Origin: Protopterus annectens
Taxonomy: Eukaryota > Chordata > Ceratodontiformes > Protopteridae
Assembly: GCF_019279795.1 (NCBI RefSeq)
Contig: NC_056738.1
Coordinates: 474,605,287-474,669,286, forward strand
Direction of reading: 5' to 3'
DNA length: 64,000 bases
Part shown: in pieces, positions 10,456-21,929 of the stretch
How positions within the stretch are numbered: the first letter of the stretch is position 1
How the letters are laid out: each line of letters begins with the position of its first letter
Position numbers and translations under genes: made by a program
Notes under the pieces: generated by a model
Told to the model about the DNA's origin: nothing
What the model saw: only the letters and a program-made list of their open reading frames with translations
Database searches by the model: none

Positions 10456-12309
10456 CTTTTTGTTTTCCTGTCCATATGATCCAACACCTTTTGGAGCCAG
10501 TCAGTCACTCTGAAACTGTAAATTAGGATAAGAAGAGCAAATTGATTTATAGCTTGAACTTTGTACCTAGATGTCAACTTTGTTTTCAGTATTAATTTTA
10601 GTGTTCTAAAATATTCCTTACTAAGCTTTATTCACATTAGTTCATATTTTATTGTTGATCCTACATCAATTTCCAGATATTTATACATTCCCTTTTGCTC
10701 AAGTTCTTTTATATCACATACCTGTTCCGCATCGATATTTTCTTGGTGCTGCAGCTTTCCTGCTTTAAAAGTTGCTTTTCCACATTCATCAAGACCAAAT
10801 GACATTGTTATATCATCTGAAAAAGTTTTGACCACTTGCAGTTATGCTTTCAGTTCCTCATCTAATGAACTATACTGTTTTCAATAATCCACAAAAAGAT
10901 GATTGAAAGTCTTTATACTTTATTGTTTTCTGGGGGACAAATTGTAGCTATGACCTAATCTGTTAAGTAGACAGCTTAATGGGTTAAGGGCAAGACAAAA
11001 GAACAGCGGTGACAAAGAGTCACCTTGGAATATATTTCTTTGAATTTTTATCCCTGAAATAATAATTTGTCCTTTATCATGGCTTAACTGCAAAGTGGTT
11101 TGCCACTGTTTCATGGTTGCTGTAATGTAATTAATGTAGGTTGTACCGTATACATTTTTAAGAATTTTTTAATCAATGAATGTGGGATGCAGTTAAATAC
11201 TTTTTATAGTCTATCCATGCCATACATAGATTCTTCCCCATTTTACAGATTTCCATTATGACTTTATTTAATAACAAATGATCCTTTGTTGCATATGACT
11301 TTCTTTTGTTACCCTTTTGTTCTATTGCTATGATTGAGTTTTCTTCTAAGTGACTATAAACTCTGTCTGTATCAACTCCAGTGTATAGTTTATATGTCAC
11401 TGGAAGGCAAGTTACTGGTCTATAGTTTTTAGGATAGTTTGCCATGCTTAAGCAGGAACCTTGTTTTTCTGTTGTTAACCAGGTTGTTGTCTGTTTGGTG
11501 TGTGCATACAAATAATTCTTACTCATGGCTAAATCTTCATGCAAAAATGTTAATACTTTTAGTCAGAAGTTAGGTACTGCATCTGGGCTTGGGGATTTCC
11601 AGTTAGGAGCTTTCCTTAGCCTTGTTTCAATATATCTGGCTCTTACTTCATCACATTTCATATCCTGTACATTTGAACTTCTTATTCTTTCTTTTACTTC
11701 TGTCCATTTAGCATCTTTGTTATGTTCCTCAGGATCTTCATAGGTATCCATTTCTTTCTTGTTTTGAGTGTTTCAATTCCTTTTGCCTTGTTCCCAATTC
11801 TCTATAAAACTTTTTTGGGTCATCAATAAATTGCTTTTTTTTTTTTGTACTTTTCCTTTAAATTTATCTGCACATCTTCTAAGTTTTTCTACATGTGCTG
11901 ATATTTTTAGTTTATTATTTCTGACAGTGCATGAGATATCCTGATCTGTTCTAATACTGTGCTTTACTTTTATCGCCTCTATCTTTCTAAGTATTTTTGC
12001 TGATCTGTTCTCTCTTCTATACTCTTCTAACAGTGTATTTCTTGTCTTAACTGCTTTATAGTTTTCTGTATTCAAAACCCCATGATGGCATATGATTTCT
12101 GTCCTTCCTTTCCCTTACTGTCCTGTGTTTTTGAGATAAGACTTTATCTGTTATTAATTTACCTGCACACTAATATATCCTATTTATTTCTGTTGTATTG
12201 CATAAATTTCTATGAACAGTGCTAATTCATTTGTTTCATCAAGCGTCTTACTCTTTGGGTTTAATTGACTTTCTGTTTTTGATATCATTTCCTTTGATTG
12301 AAATACTTT

Positions 12310-12630
12310 TCATCAGTCTGTTTACCTCTGTAATGAACCTGCAGTCTGTGTGTGTGTATATTAAGCTTAGTTTGTTTACCTCTGTAATCTTCATGCAATC
12401 TATGTGTGTATATTAATCTTTGTGTAACATGTATTTAGGAGCTTTTAAGAGTATATTAAGCATAGTTTGTTTATCTCTGTAATCTACATGCAATCTGTGT
12501 GTATATTAATCTTTGTGTAATATGTATTTAGGAGCTTTTCTCCCCAGGACTCCATTGAAAATGGGTTCATTAAGCCCAATGGACTATCCTGGTTAAACAA
12601 CTGCAAATAAAATAAATACTAAATGATATT
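12310..12630 (+). mobile_element. L2-type LINE 3' tail with internal triplication, inserted in R4-like copy A
   Basis: The stretch ends GGAGCTTTTCTCCCCAGGAC through AACTGCAAATAAAATAAATA, the same 3' signature as at 54555-54650. Before it a unit of about 60-110 bp (GTTTACCTCTGTAATCTTCATGCAATCTRTGTGTGTATATTAA) is repeated three times. The paralogous R4-like copy lacks this block near 43930, so it is an insertion. Confidence 0.65.
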
Positions 12631-14469
12631 TCATTCATTGATCTGAATATGTCTTTCCATCTCTATTACATCAAGCAACTCTTCTCTTAGATCATTTGTT
12701 TCTAAACTGAGGGCACATTCTTTGTTCTCCATTTCCTATGGGAATTTTATAGAAAGTTGCAGACCATCTTCTGGTGCCGCATTCTCTTAAGTTTCATCCT
12801 GTGTCATCTTTTGCATTTTCATATGGAAACTCATTCCCTATCACTCTACAACATTGACTGTGTCAGAGTTTCCACAGTTTCCTGTTCCTTTTCTAGTTGC
12901 GCAACTCCATCTGAACGTTTGTACTGGTTTCCTATGGAAGGCTCCAAAGTGTCTTCATATGGCATCTGATCAGATATTTCCCACCCCACTGGTTTCTCCT
13001 TAATTTGGGGATCCATTGCTCTATCCTGCAGTCGTGTTATCAAAGTTAAATTTTCTACATTCAATCCTTCACTTTGCAGGTAATCCATAACCTCTGTTCC
13101 TATTTCTTTAACTTCTCCATTACTAATCTTTTTTTCTACTTTTCCTCTTTGTTTTCTTATTTTTTGTATTGTAAAAATGTTCACATCTGGATGCCTATGC
13201 CTGTATTTCTCTTCAAATATCTTTGGTGCTGGTCTTTTTGAGTTTTGCTTTCTCCTTTGCATAAATATTGCACCATATTAAATCTCTTTCTGTTTCCCGT
13301 GTCCATATTTCTTCTTCAGATGTCTCCTACTCCTCTTGTTTCTCCTTACTTGGGGGACTTGTTGTTTCATCATGCTGCAATATAACCTGTGTTAGACTTT
13401 CCACACTAAATCCTTCACTTCTCAGGTATTCCATATCTTCACCTTCTTCTTTCAACTTCTACTTTACTATTCTTCTGTTGCACATTCTCTCCTTGTGAGC
13501 TTATATTTTGTATTGTGAAGATTTCCATATCTGGCTACCTTTGCTTTTATTTCTCTTCGAATGTCATTGGGGCTGTTTTTTTTTTTTTGTAATGATTAAT
13601 TTGGCTTTTACATTTGCATATATGTTGCATATCAGATCTCTTTTTTATTCCCATGTTCATTATAACTTTTTATACCTTTCAAAAATCACTAGATTTTCTT
13701 CTTTATATTGTCACACTTCTTCTGTCACTTATTTTTCTAAACGGCCCAAGGATTCTAAGTCTATATAATGTTTTTAATAAATCAGCTGTATTAATGAGCC
13801 CTAATTTTTATTTGAAGCGTTTGACAGTTTTTCTTGAGCAAGTTTTTTTTTCTTTCCTCTAATTTCTCTCTTAATCTTTTTGTACATCTTCTGTCTGGAA
13901 ATTCTGAGCATAATAGTAACAATATATAATTTCTTTCTTATCCTCAATAGGGCACTCTGTTGTCTTGCTCTGTTTTGGCATATCACTTTTTGTAATTTTT
14001 GTGGACTACTACTTCCTTTTCAATAGCGGGGCCATCCTCCCCTAAGCCTGGCCTAGACCCATTGTAGGAATGTTTTCTTTTCTTGAGGATCTACAATGTC
14101 ATTTTTTCCAGCCCTGGCTCCAGTGCACCTGCCAGGATTGGCACTTTTTTATTGTGGGTCTTCTGCACTTTTTTATTTTTAACCTACTTCTGTCCATGAT
14201 ATTTACTATATAAAATACAGTCTATATTTCATTGTTGCCTTGGTGAGATTTTGTGAAAATAGGGTCCACGTTATGCAGGTAGTCACCAAGACTTGAGGAT
14301 GAATTAAATTCCAGCAATACAACCCTTCTTTGCTTCCTGATTTATCATCTGTCCATTCAGATCCTGTATGGCTGCTGTTATTGTCCTTAAGTTATCTGCA
14401 TCCAAAATCCCACTCTCTCCTTATTTCTTGAATTTCCTCATTTCATCATCATCCCTTTCCACTTTGAAT

Positions 14470-14660
14470 GGTACTTTATATATGTATATTTGCCTACTGT
14501 GTAGCTCTAAAATATCCATTCATATCAGGGAATGCTAAACCACCTTGTTCTAATGGAATAATCAACTTATCCCACTTGAGTCTTGTCCTCTCCCTCCCTC
14601 TTTGTCCTACAGCATATCTTAATCTGCATTCATTAAATATGTTTCAAGAGGATCAGTAAA
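14470..14660 (-). pseudogene. L1-type ORF2 fragment
   Basis: The minus strand encodes LKWDKLIIPLEQGGLAFPDM followed by NGYFRATQ. This is the typical L1/Tx1 ORF2 segment after the RT domain (KEGGLxxPD..xYxxAxQ). It ends abruptly where R4-like sequence begins, and the later part of ORF2 resumes at 8885, which suggests one L1 split by the R4-like element. Confidence 0.6.
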
Positions 14661-15005
14661 GTAATATAAGCTTCCATTAGGGAAATTAAAGTTAAGCATG
14701 AATGGAAACTAGCATCTCAAGGCAAGGACTGGTAAAGGTCTTGCTGTCACTAAAACAAAAAGCTAAAAAACACTATACAACAATGTTCTGAATTAATTCA
14801 AAATGGCACAGCCCACTCTGACCTCATAGTCATAGCAAATTTCTTTTTTTCGGATAACTTTAATGAGAACTTTGCCCAGGGAGCAGCCAGCGATATTTCA
14901 CAACTTGTAGAATCCTTGATATTACATTCTTTTGGAAACATGTCCTAACTATTCTTTTAAAGACAAAAATACTACCTCAGAGGAATCAGGCAGTTTACCT
15001 AGATG
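14661..15005. other. No recognised feature
   Basis: Short unassigned stretch between the L1 fragment and the palindromic element. Confidence 0.4.
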
Positions 15006-15014
15006 CCTATAAAT

Positions 15015-15376
15015 GGGTCTATATTAGAAGATTGAATGTTTAGGTGATCGAACACCTAAACATCGATCTTCTAATATCAAAAGCAAAAAACGGCGAATGG
15101 CTGATTTAATGCAGGGAAAGATTTTCCTTGGCCGTTCGTCACATTTTGCCATTTCCGTACTGTTGAACAATCTCGGAGTTGGCATATTTAGTTATGGAGG
15201 GTGTGGGGGGGGGGTGAAGCCCTCCACTTAGTTTGGATGTAAAGTTTTTTTTTTTTTTTTTTTTACTGGCTGACATGCGTGTTTCCCTGTGGGGTTCAAT
15301 ATTCTTAGGTTCAATATTAGCAGATCAATGTTTAGGTGTTCGATCACCTAAACATTTGATCTTCTAATATAGACCC
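15015..15376. mobile_element. Palindromic-ended MITE related to 5152-5960
   Basis: The tips are GGGTCTATATTAGAAGAT and its reverse complement. The flanks CTATAAAT (15007-15014) and CTATAAAC (15377-15384) form an 8-bp duplication with one mismatch; shifting by one base gives a perfect CCTATAAA. Each end is a strong hairpin in which TATTAGAAGAT and ATGTTTAGGTG pair with CACCTAAACAT and ATCTTCTAATA. The middle has AGGGAAAGATTTTCC, a run of G (about 15206-15216) and poly-T (15246-15264). No coding capacity. Confidence 0.8.
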
Positions 15377-15399
15377 CTATAAACAGTGTACTCTTGATG

Positions 15400-16690
15400 C
15401 CCTTCCTGAATTTGTTTAAGTATGGAGAACTGCTGTCATTATGCCCTTTCATAAAGGGGGACCCTACTAGAAACCCAAGACATATAGACCTATCAGTATA
15501 ACTAGTCCAATCTACAAGGCTATAGAATTCAGCACATCAAGGTTCATAAGTTGGGATATCAAAAATATTGTCCTTCTACATCTTCAGCCATTTGGTTTTG
15601 TCAAGGGGAGATCATGTTTTCATAACTTGACTTCTTAAAGAAGATCACAAAGGCTGTGCTGAGGGGTCACTTGGTCCACACAGCTTATCTGGATCCAACC
15701 ATGGCTTTCAACACCATTCCCTCTTCTGGCATTGTAAGCATATTACATCTTAACATGGACCTGCACATTGTTGGGTGGATAGCAAACTGGCTAAAAACCC
15801 TTGGGTTGTTAGCCTTGTGTGTTACTGTGATAGTCTGATACATAGCTAAAGTAGCAGGTTATACCTCAAAAAGTAAGAACCTAATTATTTGTTATACTCT
15901 TCCCTGACCTCTAACCTACCAATCCAGACATGTGACTAAAATGTTTGTTAATGACTGCAAGTTTGGTACTGCTATCCAGGTACCGTTTGCTCAAGTGGGA
16001 CTGTAATAAGAAATCAGCCCCACTAAGCAGCTGTGTACTGAAAAAGGGCTACAATTAAATGCAAAAAGTTTACTGTTAAAGTTTGCAAAAAAAAAAAAAA
16101 AACTCTCATCTCCAACTTGTAACATAGCTAGCACCCCACTTCTTTAAATTGATACAGAAATCAGAGATGTGGCAATGTGGTGGACAGCACCCTTTATTTT
16201 GACCACTATTTGGCCTTAGTAATCAACAATTTAGTACAACTGATATATGAAGGTATCCCACTCAGGTAAGAATATGTTACCCTTGCACTGTGCTCTAATT
16301 ACACCTAGCTCATTACTTGATCTCTTACAGAGCATTACTTGGTGATCTACTCCTTGCTTTCCAGTCTACAAAAGACTTAATCCCATCTTTTGCTTCTCTG
16401 AAAAACTAGATCCACTAACACTGAGCTAAGAATTTAAACATCCACCATCCTAGAAAAAAAACATACAGGAGGGAGAGATTAATTACCCAGAGTTAACCCC
16501 ATCTCTGGAATAGACTACCCTTATATGTTAAATAAGGTGATACCTTCACATGCTTCAAGTCTAACCTGGATGAGAGGAGTGGATAGCCATCTATAAACTC
16601 ATCTGCAGCCTGGCCTTCTTTAGGTAACCATTTGAAATGTCAGACAGGACCTACTAGAGTGAGTCCCGAAATATGGAGACTGAATGGCTG
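15400..16690 (+). pseudogene. CR1-like LINE reverse transcriptase, heavily degraded
   Basis: Plus-strand translation, with stops and indels, gives WRTAVIMPFHKGG, KTYRPISITSPIYKAIEF, QPFGFVKGRSC, AYLDPTMAFNTIP, LHIVGWIANWLK, FVNDCKFG (catalytic box degraded) and a C-terminal SGIDYPYMLN...FK-like end near 16500-16580. The order matches the RT and C-terminus of CR1/L2-group LINEs. The 5' half is missing and no 3' tail was identified. Confidence 0.65.
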
Positions 16691-19600
16691 AAAGATTGGA
16701 TTTGTATATTCTAATTCCAATATGCCATTTCTCAGAATATTCCATTTTCTCCAAGGAATGGTGATCTCAGATATGGTATATGTAAATTTGGAGGGTTCAG
16801 GTACGGTTGACCCCCTCCCACTGCCAAAAAAGTTTCAAGGAGAAGAGCAATTTTCAAGATTTGCTTTTTTCTGGGTTTTCAGTCTTTTTTTCAGCTTGTC
16901 AGCACTTGGCATTCGAGTGCCAACATTTCAATAGAAGTTCCTTCTTTGCTCTTATACAAGTGGGAAGTACACCACATAGGTGGGTATTTGCAAGGTACAA
17001 ATGGTCTTATGTCTTTTCTTCTTTGTAATTTGTATGATTCCTATGACTGTATGCAAAAATGTTAAAAATATAGCTCTTTAAGGCTTGATTTTGTCCAAAC
17101 TGTAACAAACATTATTGCCAGGTAAAAAAATGAAGGGAGAATAGTAAGGCTCTAAACATAAAAGGAAAGGAGAGATGTGCACTGTGTGAAGTCAGCAAAG
17201 GTTAGTAAATTATGGGATATAAGATACGCACAAATAAATAGTGTTTTCACAGTCAAGCCAGGCCAGGTGAGGAACAGGGAGCAACAGTCATTACACCTCA
17301 TCAACACATAAATTGTATTTTTTTTCTTGTAGGAGCATTATTATTTATTTTTAGTCCACAATGGCTGCTTTTTCATTTCCTGCACTGGTATGATTTTGGA
17401 ATCATGCCTGAAATACACAATTCAGCATTTGAAAGTATTTTTATATCAGGGAGGATATGATAGGATAATAGAAGGCTGTATAAAACCAATTTAAGAACTT
17501 TTCAAGATTTTACTATAAACTGGGAAACTATGCACAGAATGTAAGAAAATGCATGTTCAAATTTCAGACACTTTCAGCAATGGAAATTAAAAAATAAAAC
17601 CGAATCTGTGATAATATCACTCAGGGGTTGCTGGTGGTTCCATGGTTGTATATAACACCTCTGGGGTATGTACGTTTAACTAGCAAGCATTCCACCTGTG
17701 GATCTTGTTATCTCAGGGACTTTGTGTGTGGCCCGCTTCCATACAGCCCCTCAAAACATACCTATTCTATATGCCATATGAAGGTGGAAGATGATTAATG
17801 TTGGCTTGTCTTTCAGTTATTCATGTTGTTTATTTGTGTTGTTTATATTGCATATGGTGTTTTGAGGAAAAATACAAAAATAAATTCAAATTGAAGGTAT
17901 GTATTGCTGCCTATACAACGCAAACAACTGTAACAAGCTGGGAAGCATCAACTCTAATTTCTCAACAACCATAATGTTTAAGCGGTTCCCTGAAAAATGA
18001 CTCTTGCCTTCATGTTTAGTGCAGGAAAATGTGTAAGGCTGTGTGAGATGCGGGAGTGGCATTGGGGATGCTTGAACTGCTACTGAATTTTAAAACTATA
18101 CAAAACCTTGTGCAAATTCAGATAAACACTCAGGATCAGAACAGCTGCGCAAATATAACAAGATAAAATGGTCTTTAAAGAAGTTAATACACTGTGTTAA
18201 ACTGGATTTGTTTTTGGAATTGTTTGGCCACATTTATTATCTCTTAATTGTGCAATGCTGGCTGAATGTTGCGCGACATGGAACCATGAATGTTTCTGCA
18301 CAGAATCTAAGTAAACTACGCTCTCTCATCTATGCCCCTTATCATACAGAATAGTTTAACACCAAAGACAAAAAAGAATATTGTGATCCCTACATTCATA
18401 TATCTTGTCTCATGAAGAATGTGGATGGGGTGGTCATGAAGCACACTGAATCAATGTTATTTAAATATATTCACAATTACTAAACAGTCAGACATTTCCC
18501 TCAAAAAGCACAGAAAATATATTTAGTTCATGTTTTTAGGAACTGAAAAGCAAATATAGGCCAGTTTACATTGCATATATGACAGAGGATAACAAGAGGT
18601 AATATTTCTTTAGCAAATACACCCAACTTCTTGCTTTTTCCTTTCTTGCTGCTCACAGAATGCTTTGTTAGCATAATCCCAAAGATCTGTGGACCAGCAA
18701 AAGCAACTGTTATTAGGACAATGTAAGAAAATTTCCAGTAATGTAAGAAAGGAAGAATGCTGCTTGATTCATAGTATCTGCATACTGTCAAACTCTTGAA
18801 ATTTGTGTTAAGCACATTACTTTTAAATGCTTCATACAAACTGATGTAAACAATCTCTGACATTTGTAACAGAATGGAAATGCTGTGAAATATCCTCCCT
18901 GTTAATGGAGTTCACGATACTGCATAGCTGCTATTAATGTCCTATGATGGCTGCCACCTTTAGGTTCCTCAGTATTACATCTCCTAAAAACATCTAAAAA
19001 TCAGCCCCGCAAAATGAGAGCTGAACAGCAGCTTCTTGAAATGAGAACTGAATGGCAGCTTCTTGCTGACCCCTCCCCCATCAGTACCTCCGCCTTCTCT
19101 ACACCCATAATTCAGAATATGAAGCTTTTTGCCAAGCTGTCAAGCCAACTTTCTTTTCAGCTTTCCACAAACTTCAGACAGCTATTAAAGAATTATTACT
19201 AACAGATGTTCCACTTGTGACCTTGTACTTTAATGAAGTAATTGGAAAATATTAACTCCTCTCAAACCAGTACTTTTTCCCTTAAAAAATGGTGAATAAG
19301 AAAGTTGAGTAAATGGACTGTCCCTTTAGTGATGGATGATTAAGATAGCCTGTTATGTAAAAACATGTACTGAAGCCAGATTTTAAAATGAAATGAATCC
19401 AGCCTTTAGTTGTGAGCTGGCCTGTGTATACTAGGACAGAATAAACTTCTGACTTTAAAAAACACATAGATCCTGCATGCAGTGAAGTAACATTTATGCA
19501 GCTGTGAGTATATCATTAAATTTCCTAAGAACATTGCATAATGTAGCCCTATTGCATGACTAATGTGCGTGAAAGTTAATGGTGTTAGCTTTGTTGCCTC

Positions 19601-19740
19601 ACCTCACAGAGATTTGTCTTCAAGCTCACATACTGTCTGTGGTACTTCTGTCTGGAGTTGGTGTTTATGTGTGTTTTTCCTGTATAGCCTAGCTTTTTTG
19701 ACATGCTCCATAAGTAATTTTGTGAGCCTCTAAATTAGTC
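16691..19740. other. No recognised feature
   Basis: AT-rich sequence with short ORFs only. Nothing matching a known repeat family, RNA gene or exon was recognised. Confidence 0.4.
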
Positions 19741-19742
19741 AC

Positions 19743-19745
<3 letters not shown>

Positions 19746-19800
<55 letters not shown>
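19746..19800 (+). repeat. (GT)n microsatellite
   Basis: An uninterrupted GT dinucleotide run of about 27 units. Confidence 0.97.
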
Positions 19801-19801
<1 letters not shown>

Positions 19802-20680
19802 TACACATGCTGTGATGGAGTGGAATCCTATACAAAATTAGTTTCTCTGCCTTGTGCTTTCCGAGGGCCTGAGTAGGCTTTGTCTTCCCTTTGTCCCTTT
19901 AATTCATACTCCAAAAAGGAGTTTTTCTTAATTAATATCATTTTCATGTAGGAATTAGGATGCCTGAGCTGGGTTATAGGGCATATTTGTCATTCACAGT
20001 TTTTTTGAAAAGATGAGATACACCATTCTGCTCACATTAGCCCCGTTTATTTATTTTTTTAAAAGTTATCTTAAAAATGATTTTGCTACTAACTGCATAG
20101 TTTTATATTTACTTCTGAACCCAAGAATGAAAAATACGGAAATAAACATCAGAGTGTTTACCTATCATCAACTGTAAAGTATGAATTTAGCCATTTACCA
20201 TAGCTATGTGGCATCCTCGCAGATTTTTAAAGCTTGGTAATATGCAATGGTATAGTAACACCACGTTATATTTGCTTGAAAGCAGATAAAAATGTATATA
20301 GGAAAACAGGAACAATATTATGCCCATGACCATAGGGACCATAAGATATCTAATCATACACATCTTTAAGTAGACAGACTTAAACCTCTGTCAAAAGCAC
20401 TTAAGTGCACCTTTCATTGATCCTCAGTTCAGTCACTAAACACTCTTTTGGCACCTGTCACATGCCTTCTTGATTATTTTTTTAATTCATTTTTCATCAC
20501 CTGTTGAAGTAGTCCTTACTGTAGGTCCACAACCCACTTTTTGAAGAAGTGCATTCACAGATCTAGGGCATAGTTAAAGCCTTGACATGTTGCATGTGCC
20601 CCTCCATCCCTCCCCTTACCTTTTTGTTAGGGTGACTCCTTTTCAGCTCCCTGACATGATTATGTGCACCCATATCATGT
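19801..20680. other. No recognised feature
   Basis: AT-rich unassigned sequence ahead of the L2-like 3' end. Confidence 0.4.
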
Positions 20681-20689
20681 GCCTTTTTG

Positions 20690-21395
20690 TCTTTTACAGA
20701 GTGCATTATTAGGTTCAGAGATCTGCTCTCAAACAACAAATTCCTACCAAACACCAACAAATTGTACAACAGTGCAGGTGACTCCATTTACTCAATGTAT
20801 GTTGCTAAGCACTGGAACTCAATGCCATTTACATTAAAACAAATTGTGAGCTCAGCAAATTTCAGACACTGCCTATAGTAATATTTTAAATGTTCATGGT
20901 TATGTTCATGCTTCCATCCCGGCTAACCCTTTTGCAATTCTTTCCCATATTTTACCTGTCCACTAGTCATCTCCCCACTACTCCTCACCTCTTAACATGC
21001 CCTTCTTCTCTGCTTGGTACTGTCTCTACCCTAGTTCTTTTCCTTCCTTTCTCTCCGCCTACACCCTACTGTCCACTATTCTCAATTGTTTTTTAGCTTT
21101 CTCATCTCACTTTAACATACTTGTAACATTTTTTATTGTTATGCTGCAGTCTCATGATGGGCTCATTTTTTTCTGATTAAATGTGCTGTAACTTTAGTAC
21201 ATTAGTACTTATGTTCATATGTCAGACAGAATGCACCATACATGTCTGTGCTAAAGGTTGTTATAGTTATTGTTTAATGTTCTTAATTTGTTTTTATCAT
21301 GTGTGGAGCTTTGCTCCCCTAAGCTTCCACTGAAAAGGAGTCTTGATGCCCGGTCGAACTTTCCCAGTAATCAAAGGCAATAAATAAATAAATTC
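20690..21395 (+). pseudogene. L2-like LINE C-terminus and 3' UTR
   Basis: 20687-20878 encodes a peptide ending KHWNSMPFTLKQIVSSANF, the (L)WNSLPxxI...SxxxFK motif that closes CR1/L2-group ORF2 proteins. The 3' UTR ends GTGGAGCTTTGCTCCCCTAA with AATAAATAAATAAAT at 21380-21394, the same tail style as the L2-like LINE at 52.4-54.7 kb. All upstream domains are lost. Confidence 0.65.
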
Positions 21396-21420
21396 ACTTC
21401 TCTCTGGTCGTATTCCCACA

Positions 21421-21529
<109 letters not shown>

Positions 21530-21929
21530 TGGTGACTTTCCGCTGAATGCAGGAAACAGTCTGGGCATGACCAGATTAGCATCCAGTATGTTGGCAACTA
21601 CATTTTTGCCTCTGATGTCTATCTGATGGAGGATTCAGAATTCTGTTTTTGTTGTTAGTGTCTCCTCATTCTACTCCTGCTTAGACAACCCAGGTATAAT
21701 CAACTTCCCAGATCCCCTTCCTACTTCATCCCATCAGCCAACTCAGTCAGCTAATATAGCTCACCAGTTTTGTTGTGACTAATGTGCAGTGCATGGGATT
21801 TCTCTGTACTTAAGTTCAAATTGCCATCTTTCTGTTCATCTGGTCAGCCATTAAAAATCCTTTGTAGACTCTTCCCCATATCTTCCACTGTTGCTTAGTG
21901 TCACCAGTGAACCTGCTGATCATAGGATC

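Larger units (their letters stand above)
8890..14440 (-). mobile_element. R4/Dong-like LINE copy A, degraded
   Basis: Minus-strand order from 5' to 3': charged N-terminal ORF pieces (12846-13262, 11773-12075), KAPNWKSPSPDAVPNF, NYRPVTCLPVTYKLYTG, AWIDYKKYL, KIQRNIFQGDSLSPLFFCLALNPLS (about 11040), a catalytic box reading FVDY instead of FVDD-like (about 10885), KYLEIDVGSTIK, a CRFC-type zinc knuckle near 9640, and a restriction-like endonuclease end with EIATPNDYSVL, YQDLQAKLRAMW and VPVVVAAMG (9193-9384). RT followed by zinc knuckle and IATPND-type nuclease is typical of R2/R4-group LINEs. It has many stops and frameshifts. It appears to sit inside L1 ORF2. No target duplication was found, and the ends are approximate. 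Confidence 0.7.

Noticed and set aside
18610..18686. Possible minus-strand exon (acceptor CCACAG then 25 open codons starting DLWDYANKAF)
   Set aside because: Too short, no family recognised and no poly(A) signal downstream. The overlapping 111-residue ORF is in another frame and looks like chance.
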